Made by a program: the position numbers and the translations under genes. Below, piece by piece: positions 57,444 to 64,000 of a stretch of DNA of 64,000 nucleotides. Every line of letters starts with the position of its first letter. Position 1 is the stretch's first letter. The notes beneath the pieces were generated by a model. The model had not been told where the DNA came from and did not search any database. It saw nothing but the letters and a program-made list of their open reading frames with translations. Source of the stretch: Lewinellaceae bacterium (GTDB lineage Bacteria > Bacteroidota > Bacteroidia > Chitinophagales > Saprospiraceae); the NCBI GenBank assembly GCA_016713985.1, contig JADJOD010000003.1:210467-274466 (forward strand). The letters are read 5' to 3'.

Positions 57444-59357
57444 ATGCGCCTACCCTTTACTTCTACATTTTTGTTATTTGTAGCCACGTCTTTACCAGCT
57501 TTTTCGCAAGAACCCAATGAAGCGGTGCGCATTTTTCCACTTAGACAACTCGTAGGCGACCGTTACGAAACCTTGGCGTGCTGGGATTTTAAAAACCAGC
57601 TGTACCTCGTACGGAAAAACGGATTATTCGGCCTCATAGACGCACAAGGGAAGGAATTGGTCGCGCCGGAATATGATGCATTTTATTTTGCCGGACTGGA
57701 ACTGATTCCCGTACAGAAAAATAAAAAATGGGGCGCTTTTAACCGAAAAGGCCGATTAGTCATTCCTATACAATATGATGCCGTATGGGGCTTCGACGAT
57801 TCCCGGTTCGTCAGCGTTCAACAGGATTCGTTATCGGCGGTGTTCGATGAAAACGGGAAAGCCATCACGCCCTTTGAATATGCAGGCTACGTCTCCATTT
57901 CTCAAAATAAAATACACGGCCGATTCGCTGGCCAGGTTTATCCCTTTTGGCGCGACAGCTTGGGAAAACGATTCGCACCGGAAGCATGTGATCATTGCGA
58001 GCCTTTGTTTGCATCTTATTGGAGAGCATGTCGCGAAGGTTTTTGCGCAGTTTTCGACCCCGACGGCCAACAATTGACTGATTTCATTTTTCCGGACCGG
58101 TCAATAATTCCACTTCCGGGTAATCGCCTGGCAGTAGAGGCAGAGTGGGGCGATGACAGGTATTTATTCGATTTTGGAGGAAAGCAACTCGGGGATTCCG
58201 TTGTACAAGTGTTATGGCTAACCAAAGAGAAAGTTTGGGTAAATATTTCGAAAATGCGGGGCTTTTTGGGGTCAGACGGGTCGTTTATACCGATGCCTCA
58301 AGGGTTTTCGCTCTCTGTTGACTGGAGTGACCGCAAGGGTTCTTTGGTAAAGATTTTTAAACAAATCGCCCCGGAACCCGGATGGGAAGATGAACCGATG
58401 GAAGTATATGGTTGGGCAGATTCCCGCACAGGGAAATGGATGCCTCCTCATTTTACTAAGGTCGTTTTTTGGAATGATAAGATTGTTGCACACGAGGCTG
58501 GTACTACATTCATTTTCAGTCAGGATAACAATTTGCTTTACAGGTTTCCGGGTTATGTACGGCTTTTCCCGGGTGCGCCCTGTGGTACCTACCGCCGATA
58601 CGACCATATCCAATTGATTGACAGCTCTTTTCATTACCTCACTACTTCCTCTTATGAGCGAATAGAAGCTGCGGATTGGGGTGGGCTCTTGTTCACACGG
58701 GATGGAAAATGGGGATTGCTGGATACAAAAGGTAAGGAGGTGCTTCCACCGGAATTCGAACGTATTGAACCATCGGAACCAAATGGACAATTACTGACAG
58801 TACAGGTGGCAGGGAAAAAAGGCGTGGTGGATATAAACGGTCGAACGGTGCTGAAAGCAGGTTTTGAGTTTATACGTGGAATTCCAGGCGGCAATTTTGC
58901 CGTTGGCGCTTCGGGCAAATATGGAATCATCAATAAAAAAAATGAAGTAATACTTCCACTGGAATACGACAGCATATACATCCGCTCCGATGGTCGTATC
59001 ATGGTGGTTCGTCAGGGCGACCGTTTCGGTATGGTTAACTTTAAAGGGCAAATTTTGCTTCCGGTTGAATACGAACAGTTGATTATGGAGGATTATGGCT
59101 GGATTATTGGCGTTCGCAATGGCTTATACAACGCCTGGAGTGCCAATGTCGTTGGTATGGACTCTTTCAAATATGACTGGTGGAGTCCGGAGTATCCATA
59201 CGGTTTTATCGTAAAAAAGGATGGGAAAGCGGGCTTTTTAAATCTTTTGGGAAAAGAGTTATTGCCACTTCAATACGACGATATTCGGCGGGTTTATCCG
59301 GAGCCCGGAGTGTATCACGTGCTGAAAAACGGGCAAACGACCGTTTTTAAACCTTAG
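57444..59357 (+). CDS. WG-repeat secreted protein (637 aa)
   Basis: A signal peptide (MRLPFTSTFLLFVATSLPAF) is followed by at least nine WG repeats. Each has the pattern G-x-(W/F)-G-(L/A)-x-(D/N)-x-x-G-(K/R)-x-(L/V)-(V/I)-P-x-x-Y-D, for example KWGAFNRKGRLVIPIQYDAV and KWGLLDTKGKEVLPPEFERI. The fold is a beta-propeller-like or solenoid structure that probably binds another molecule. No catalytic residues are seen. Function is unknown. It is 9-fold larger than the simplest members. Confidence 0.85.
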   Translation: MRLPFTSTFLLFVATSLPAFSQEPNEAVRIFPLRQLVGDRYETLACWDFKNQLYLVRKNGLFGLIDAQGKELVAPEYDAFYFAGLELIPVQKNKKWGAFNRKGRLVIPIQYDAVWGFDDSRFVSVQQDSLSAVFDENGKAITPFEYAGYVSISQNKIHGRFAGQVYPFWRDSLGKRFAPEACDHCEPLFASYWRACREGFCAVFDPDGQQLTDFIFPDRSIIPLPGNRLAVEAEWGDDRYLFDFGGKQLGDSVVQVLWLTKEKVWVNISKMRGFLGSDGSFIPMPQGFSLSVDWSDRKGSLVKIFKQIAPEPGWEDEPMEVYGWADSRTGKWMPPHFTKVVFWNDKIVAHEAGTTFIFSQDNNLLYRFPGYVRLFPGAPCGTYRRYDHIQLIDSSFHYLTTSSYERIEAADWGGLLFTRDGKWGLLDTKGKEVLPPEFERIEPSEPNGQLLTVQVAGKKGVVDINGRTVLKAGFEFIRGIPGGNFAVGASGKYGIINKKNEVILPLEYDSIYIRSDGRIMVVRQGDRFGMVNFKGQILLPVEYEQLIMEDYGWIIGVRNGLYNAWSANVVGMDSFKYDWWSPEYPYGFIVKKDGKAGFLNLLGKELLPLQYDDIRRVYPEPGVYHVLKNGQTTVFKP

Positions 59358-59387
59358 CCACAAATTGTTGCCTTAATTGTAATAACC

Positions 59388-59918
59388 ATGCCCTCCATCA
59401 CCACCGCTTCCGAACGCGACATTCCGCCCCTCCTGCACCTCATCAACCGCGCCTACCGCGGCGAAGCCTCCAAAAAAGGCTGGACAACCGAGGCGGATTT
59501 GCTGGAAGGCGAACTCCGCACCGATGCGGATGGACTCGCCGAACTGCTTCAACGTGAACACGCAGTGATCCTGAAATACACTGATGCGGCGGGAAACCTG
59601 ACTGGTTGTGTTTTCCTCGAAAAACACGGCGACCGCCTCTACCTCGGCATGCTGAGCGTCGACCCGGAGCAGCAGGCGCAGGGCATCGGGAAACACCTGC
59701 TGGCCGCAGCCGAAGCCCATGCCTTGCAAAACGGCTGCCGGTCCATTTATATGCGGGTACTGTCTCAACGCAGCGAACTCATCGCCTGGTACGAGCGGCA
59801 CGGATACGGCCATACCGGTGAAACGCAACCCTATGAAGGTTCGCCTAAATTCGGCATTCCTACCGAGCCGCTGGTTTTTACGATCATGGGCAAAATGGTG
59901 GCGGACAGGGTAGGGTAG
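59388..59918 (+). CDS. GNAT-family N-acetyltransferase
   Basis: The 176-aa protein has the GNAT acetyl-CoA site, LGMLSVDPEQQAQGIGKHLL (motif A, Q/R-x-x-G-x-G/A), followed by AEAHALQNGCRSIYMRVLSQ and AWYERHGYGHTGETQPYEG. Family members acetylate amines on small molecules or protein N-termini. The substrate cannot be told. It follows the WG-repeat gene by 30 bp and is divergent from nothing nearby. Confidence 0.88.
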   Translation: MPSITTASERDIPPLLHLINRAYRGEASKKGWTTEADLLEGELRTDADGLAELLQREHAVILKYTDAAGNLTGCVFLEKHGDRLYLGMLSVDPEQQAQGIGKHLLAAAEAHALQNGCRSIYMRVLSQRSELIAWYERHGYGHTGETQPYEGSPKFGIPTEPLVFTIMGKMVADRVG

Positions 59919-59920
59919 AA

Positions 59921-60002
59921 TAGACAGGATTTACAGGATCAACAGGATTAAAGATTGGTATTCCGAAATCTTAATCCTGCAAATCCTGTAAATCCTGTCT
60001 AT
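59921..60002. repeat. Inverted repeat of the ACAGGATT word family
   Basis: TAGACAGGATTTACAGGATC and ATCCTGTAAATCCTGTCTA form complementary arms of about 18 bp. It begins 2 bp after the acetyltransferase stop. The following 60003-60187 shows no gene or clear promoter. Confidence 0.85.
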
Positions 60003-60187
60003 AAAAATACACTCCACTTGTCAATGGTGTCACTGACGCCGTACGTTTCCGCGCGGCACTGTTCGAAACCGGACACAAATACAATATAGATATTCCGGTA
60101 ATACCCTGATAATCAATAAGTAATTGTTTCGGCACATCTTGTGAAACAATAAGTGCAAAACCCGTTATACACTTTAAGCGCCAGGCC

Positions 60188-62659
60188 ATGCTGTTGATCT
60201 ATCTTAAACTTGCCCTCCGGAATTTCCGGAAGAATTCGTTTTTCTCCGCCATCAACTTAGCGGGTCTGGCGGTCGGCCTGGCGGCTTGCTGGCTCATCTC
60301 GGTATTTGTTACCCACGAACAAAGTTTTGACCGTTTTTTGCCCCATGCCGACCGGGTTTGCGCGGTGGTATTCGACCTGAAAACGGGCGACCAGGAAGGC
60401 CGCACGACCAACACGCCGCCGCCGCTCGGACCGCGCTTAGCCGCAGATTTTCCGGAGATCGAATTGACGGCGCGTACCTTCCACCTCGGCGACGTCGTGG
60501 TGCGGCGCGAATCGCCGGGTCACGCGCCGATGACTTTTAACGAAACCGGCGCAATGGCAGCCGATACCGCTTTTTTGGAACTGTTCGGCTTTCCCATGGC
60601 CTCAGGGGATGTACACGCGGTACTCGATGAACCCGGCAGCCTGGTTTTGACGGAAAAAATGGCGGAGAAATATTTTGGCGCCGAATCACCCCTCGGGCAG
60701 CCGCTGGTGGTGAACGACCGCGTTTTTACCGTCCGGGGTATTGCCAAAACCCCGCCGTCCAACTCCACGGTACAGTTCGATTTTCTGCTGCCAATGGCCG
60801 ATTTTAAAGTTGTCGAACGATTCTCCTGGAGCTGGATCTGGTTGCAGGTAGATACCTGGGCCAGGCTTCGCCAAAAACCAACCGCCGAAAACCTGGCGAC
60901 ACTGGAAGCAAAATTCCCGGCGATGGTGCGCGCCTACGCGCCGGCGGCTTATGAACGTATCGGCCAGAATTTTGAAGAAAACCTTCGGAAAGGCGACCGC
61001 CTCAACGTCCGGTTACAACCCCTGCAAACGCTGCACCTCGACTCCGGGGGGCTGATTTCGAGGCTGACGACGCTTGGCGACCGGAAGCAGGTACACACCT
61101 TCGGGATCGTCGGCGGACTGATCCTGTTGCTGGCCTGTGTGAATTTTATGAATCTCTCCACTGCCCGCTCCATGAAACGGGCCCGGGAGGTGGGCATGCG
61201 CAAAGTACTCGGCTCGCAGCGCGGCGCTCTGATCGGCCAGTTTTTAGCCGAATCCTTGATTATCAGCCTGTTGGCCATGCTGATGGCTGCTGTTTTAGCA
61301 GGCCTTGCCTTGCCTTATTTTAACCGGCTGACCGGCCTCGAACTGGACTTTCGCGCCTTGTTTTCGCAGGTGAACATGGGTTTTGTGGCCGCCCTGCCTG
61401 TACTGACCGGGTTACTCGGCGGATTTTACCCGGCTTTTTATTTGTCTAAATTCAAAACGGCGGAAATATTTAAAGCAACGCCGGGTTCTTCAAAAGGCGG
61501 TCACGCAGGTATCCGCAGCGGACTGGTGGTATTTCAGTTCACGGTTTCTATCGTGCTGATGCTGAGTTCGTTCGTCGTGTACCGGCAATTGGAATTTGCC
61601 CAAACACAATCACCCGGTTTGCAGCGCGAAAATGTGCTGATCATTCAAAATACGCGGCACTTAGAGGAGGGACCCGCACGGGAAACATTTCGGCAGCAAC
61701 TGGCGCAACTCCCCGAGGCGCTGGGAGCCACCCACTCGACTTACCTGCCTTCGCTGGGCAGTTTTGGCGATTTTTACGACCCGGAACAAGGAAACCAGAG
61801 CCGCCCGGTGACACCAAACCTGCCGATCGGTTCTTTTCTGACCGACGCCGATTTTGTACCCGCGCTCGGCATTGAAATGCTGGCTGGGCGCAATTTTATG
61901 CCCCATTCGAAAAGTGATTCAACTGCTGTGATCCTGAACGAATCGGCCGTACGGGCCATCGGTTGGGAGCATCCGGTGGGGCAATGGATGCGTTACCCGG
62001 GCAACGAAAACCAGCGGTTTCAGGTCATCGGTGTGATGCGCGATTTTCATACCGCCTCAGTCAAAATGGCCATCGAGCCGACGGCGCTTTTTCACGAATC
62101 TTCCAAAACTTACCGGACCTGGGGATCGTATGTCGCCGTGCGGCTGCGACCCGGCGCGGAAAAAGCGGCGATCGAAAAAGCCTCGGCGCTTTGGAAAATG
62201 GCGGTGCCCGGCGCGCCGTTCGAATACAAATTCCTGGATGCTTCTTTCGCCCGGCTTTACCAGCAGGAGGCAAAAACGGGGTCTGTGCTGGGTATTTTCA
62301 CAGGCCTGGCTCTGTTCATCGGCTGCCTCGGATTGTTTGCACTGGCGGCATTCACGGCCGAGCAACGCACCAAAGAGATCGGCGTGCGCAAGGTGTTGGG
62401 CGCCACAGTGGCCAATATCACGGGTATGCTGGCGAAAGATTTTCTAAAACTTGTCGTCATCGCCATCGTCATCGCTGTGCCACCGGCCTATTACCTGATG
62501 CAAAAATGGCTCTCCGATTTTGTTTATCGTATTGATATTCAATGGTGGATGTTTGCAGGCGCGGGTTTGGCCGCCGTACTCATCGCATTTTTGACGGTGA
62601 GTTTTCAAAGCGTAAAAGCGGCGCTGGCGAACCCGGTGAAAAGCCTGAGGAGTGAGTAA
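60188..62659 (+). CDS. MacB-type ABC permease (FtsX family, 823 aa)
   Basis: ATG 60188 starts MLLIYLKLALRNFRKNSFFS, the typical Bacteroidota MacB N-terminus. Helix 1 is followed by a large periplasmic MacB_PCD domain, then three FtsX helices (about 310-400). A second periplasmic domain leads to a second FtsX bundle (residues about 690-810) and a final VSFQSVKAALANPVKSLRSE. The coupling loops AREVGMRKVLGSQRGALIGQ and KEIGVRKVLGATVANITGML are visible. Such permeases export peptides or toxic compounds with a MacB-like ATPase and a HlyD adaptor. None is adjacent here. Confidence 0.9.
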   Translation: MLLIYLKLALRNFRKNSFFSAINLAGLAVGLAACWLISVFVTHEQSFDRFLPHADRVCAVVFDLKTGDQEGRTTNTPPPLGPRLAADFPEIELTARTFHLGDVVVRRESPGHAPMTFNETGAMAADTAFLELFGFPMASGDVHAVLDEPGSLVLTEKMAEKYFGAESPLGQPLVVNDRVFTVRGIAKTPPSNSTVQFDFLLPMADFKVVERFSWSWIWLQVDTWARLRQKPTAENLATLEAKFPAMVRAYAPAAYERIGQNFEENLRKGDRLNVRLQPLQTLHLDSGGLISRLTTLGDRKQVHTFGIVGGLILLLACVNFMNLSTARSMKRAREVGMRKVLGSQRGALIGQFLAESLIISLLAMLMAAVLAGLALPYFNRLTGLELDFRALFSQVNMGFVAALPVLTGLLGGFYPAFYLSKFKTAEIFKATPGSSKGGHAGIRSGLVVFQFTVSIVLMLSSFVVYRQLEFAQTQSPGLQRENVLIIQNTRHLEEGPARETFRQQLAQLPEALGATHSTYLPSLGSFGDFYDPEQGNQSRPVTPNLPIGSFLTDADFVPALGIEMLAGRNFMPHSKSDSTAVILNESAVRAIGWEHPVGQWMRYPGNENQRFQVIGVMRDFHTASVKMAIEPTALFHESSKTYRTWGSYVAVRLRPGAEKAAIEKASALWKMAVPGAPFEYKFLDASFARLYQQEAKTGSVLGIFTGLALFIGCLGLFALAAFTAEQRTKEIGVRKVLGATVANITGMLAKDFLKLVVIAIVIAVPPAYYLMQKWLSDFVYRIDIQWWMFAGAGLAAVLIAFLTVSFQSVKAALANPVKSLRSE

Positions 62660-62667
62660 ACTGTCGG

Positions 62668-62735
62668 GATCAGAATTTGCAGAATTAGAGAATTGACAGA
62701 ATTCCGAAAATGCTCTAATGCTGAAAATTCTGATC
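62668..62735. repeat. Inverted repeat GATCAGAATT / AATTCTGATC
   Basis: GATCAGAATTTGCAGAATT at 62668-62686 is complementary to AAAATTCTGATC at 62724-62735. Degenerate ATTCTG words lie between. It separates the convergent permease and SnoaL-like genes. Confidence 0.75.
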
Positions 62736-63195
62736 ACCCGCCCGGCACCCGGTTCCAGATATCGAGGTAAATCTTCCACACACCCGGAGTGATTTCCTTC
62801 CAGACAATGACGTATTTGCCTTTCCAGGGCGTTTCCTTGCCGTCGAGACTCAGGGTTTTTCCTTCGTAGTAGCCCCAGTCGTAGGCTTCGTTGCCCAGAA
62901 TTTTTATTTCTTCGGAGGTGATGCGGTGGTAAGAAGTCCGCGTTTTTTTGTCGGGCGCCGGCGTCCAGTAATTCCGGATGGCCTCGCTGCCCCGCAGGAT
63001 TTCCTGGTTGTTGGGAAAAATTTTAGCGTCTTCAGTATAAGCGGCTACTACGGCGTCGTAATTCCCTGCTACCAGGTTTGTGGAAAAAGCGGCGATATTT
63101 TCCCGGATAATAGCGAGGGATTTGGCCTCGGCGTCGGTTTGGGCGGAGAGGTAGTGGCAGCAGGAGAGTAGCAGGAGGCAATGAATTGTTTTCAT
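62734..63195 (-). CDS. SnoaL-like/DUF4440 secreted protein (153 aa)
   Basis: A signal peptide (MKTIHCLLLLSCCHYLSAQ) is followed by an NTF2-like domain: IRENIAAFSTNLVAGNYDAV, YTEDAKIFPNNQEILRGSEA, YHRITSEEIKILGNEAYDWG and GKYVIVWKEITPGVWKIYLD. The fold matches DUF4440 and SnoaL-like proteins, which bind small hydrophobic ligands or lack known activity. The gene is convergent with the MacB-type permease gene, and no partner is adjacent. 63196-63402 has no gene, but it holds a CGCAAAG word repeat (63237-63272). Confidence 0.85.
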   Translation of the reverse strand: MKTIHCLLLLSCCHYLSAQTDAEAKSLAIIRENIAAFSTNLVAGNYDAVVAAYTEDAKIFPNNQEILRGSEAIRNYWTPAPDKKTRTSYHRITSEEIKILGNEAYDWGYYEGKTLSLDGKETPWKGKYVIVWKEITPGVWKIYLDIWNRVPGG

Positions 63196-63402
63196 TTTTA
63201 TAAAGAGTGTAGTGGTGTGCGTTGTGTAGTATTACCACGCAAAGTCGCAAAGATTTTCCAAAGACGCAAAGTGCTGACGACGAAATTCCTGCTAGCGAGG
63301 CTTCGCCTCGTGTGCCCGATCTGCCGGGCCATGCCCATCCGCACCCGTGGTCCGCTCCTGCCCAACGATACCCGTCTTTAAAAATGCGAAAAATCTTGTT
63401 GC

Positions 63403-63816
63403 TTACTTCGTTGCCTCCAACATTTCCAGAAATTCTCGCCTATTAATCACCTTCACTTTTGGAAACGGGATGTCTTTCAGAACTTTAAAGTGCTTGTCAT
63501 CCGTAACGATAAAGTCAGCATTGGCAGCGATGGCGCAATCCACAAACTTATTGTCATCCGGATCAACCGTGATGAATCGCCAGAAATAGTACTTGTTGAT
63601 ATAAAGAAGGTTCGGCAGAATATCGAGCACATCAAGTGCTAATGTGGCCACCTCTTGGTTGGCTCTTTGTTGAAAAACTTCTTCGTACTCATTCAGAATA
63701 TCGGAAGTCACACAAAGTTCATAGGTGCCCCGGGTCAGTTCCAAAAAAATCAGGTGACTGTCAGAAGTACGGGGAAGAGCAGCCAATAAAACATTCGTAT
63801 CAAGAACCACCCTCAC
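63403..63816 (-). CDS. PIN-domain toxin
   Basis: The 137-aa protein starts with GTG at 63816 (MRVVLDTNVLLAALPR), the usual PIN acidic start (D6). Later acidic sites are in PDDNKFVDCAIAANADFIVT. PIN toxins of VapC type are RNA endonucleases. The start overlaps the stop of the upstream gene by four bases (GTGA). That gene encodes a small protein typical of an antitoxin, so this is probably a toxin-antitoxin pair. Confidence 0.85.
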   Translation of the reverse strand: MRVVLDTNVLLAALPRTSDSHLIFLELTRGTYELCVTSDILNEYEEVFQQRANQEVATLALDVLDILPNLLYINKYYFWRFITVDPDDNKFVDCAIAANADFIVTDDKHFKVLKDIPFPKVKVINRREFLEMLEATK

Positions 63817-64000
63817 GAAGAAGACTGATTTTTAGCGCCCTGTGATTTGTAAGGTGTACGATCATGCCCTTTTCCCCAAGTCTCAATTTGTTCTTTGGAA
63901 GGATTGAGTTTATCCACAGCATGTTGCAGCCGGTGATAGCGAAAGTCTATCAATACCCGGCGCAGGTCTTGCAATTCTTCTTCGGACAAGTCGACAGCAA
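63813..64000 (-). CDS. Antitoxin-like protein, partial (N-terminus beyond right edge)
   Basis: The minus frame is open from the window edge to a TGA at 63813. It gives the C-terminal 61 residues, AVDLSEEELQDLRRVLIDFR, then HRLQHAVDKLNPSKEQIETW and GKGHDRTPYKSQG. The beginning of the gene is outside the window. The 4-bp overlap with the PIN gene and small size fit an antitoxin, but I cannot name its family. Confidence 0.65.
   Translation of the reverse strand, partial: AVDLSEEELQDLRRVLIDFRYHRLQHAVDKLNPSKEQIETWGKGHDRTPYKSQGAKNQSSS

Overview
The window looks like chromosomal DNA of a Bacteroidota bacterium, probably of the Saprospiraceae/Chitinophagales type. The evidence is type IX secretion (T9SS) C-terminal sorting tails on a YHYH protein, a sulfatase and an M1 aminopeptidase; a GldN-like protein; promoter -7 boxes of the TAnnTTTG type, e.g. 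before rplM and the S24 repressor; LolE-type and MacB-type permeases; a DUF6089/OmpA porin; and LpxD. This assignment rests on recalled family features, not on a search. No rRNA, tRNA or CRISPR array was seen.

Layout. 1-9615 (minus strand) is a compact cluster of very large, poorly characterised proteins: a partial protein at the left edge, a protein of about 1,064 aa, a 216-aa protein, a DUF6603 protein of about 931 aa and an M64-type metallopeptidase of about 747 aa. 9728-12041 holds a DUF3137-like membrane protein, a ribbon-helix-helix-like protein and a ParA ATPase. 12465-17163 holds an S24/LexA-like repressor, pcm, a phosphohexomutase and a LolE-like permease. 17180-22030 is a secreted group: YHYH protein, di-haem peroxidase, sulfatase and MbnP-like protein. 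22103-27613 holds a DUF4340 protein, HtrA, an HD protein and metG. 27651-31269 holds an ATPase remnant, a GldN-like protein, thiL and a subclass B1-like metallo-beta-lactamase. 31393-33876 is a damaged AT-rich beta-helix gene plus a Uma2-like nuclease. 33937-38376 holds lpxD, xth, pyrH and an OmpA-family porin.

38563-44817 is an efflux module (two ABC ATPases and a HlyD adaptor) divergent from an NtrC-like regulator and its sensor kinase. 45254-48022 is rplM-rpsI-rpsB-tsf. 48284-50094 holds a methyltransferase, a VanW protein and a DUF2892-like protein. 50252-54463 is a possible metal-handling operon with an outer-membrane protein, an M1 aminopeptidase and a lipoprotein. 54639-62659 holds a PDZ-hydrolase fusion, a truncated DUF885 peptidase, a WG-repeat protein, a GNAT and a MacB-type permease. 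A SnoaL-like protein and a PIN toxin with its antitoxin close the window.

Two features cut across the whole window. First, many genes carry one-base indels in homopolymer runs that split or falsely fuse reading frames. Restoring the run length gives a clean protein in nearly every case, which points to consensus errors more than gene decay. Second, many intergenic spaces are filled by islands of a reiterated short word, often folding back on itself. The word differs from place to place, and the islands often abut a start codon.
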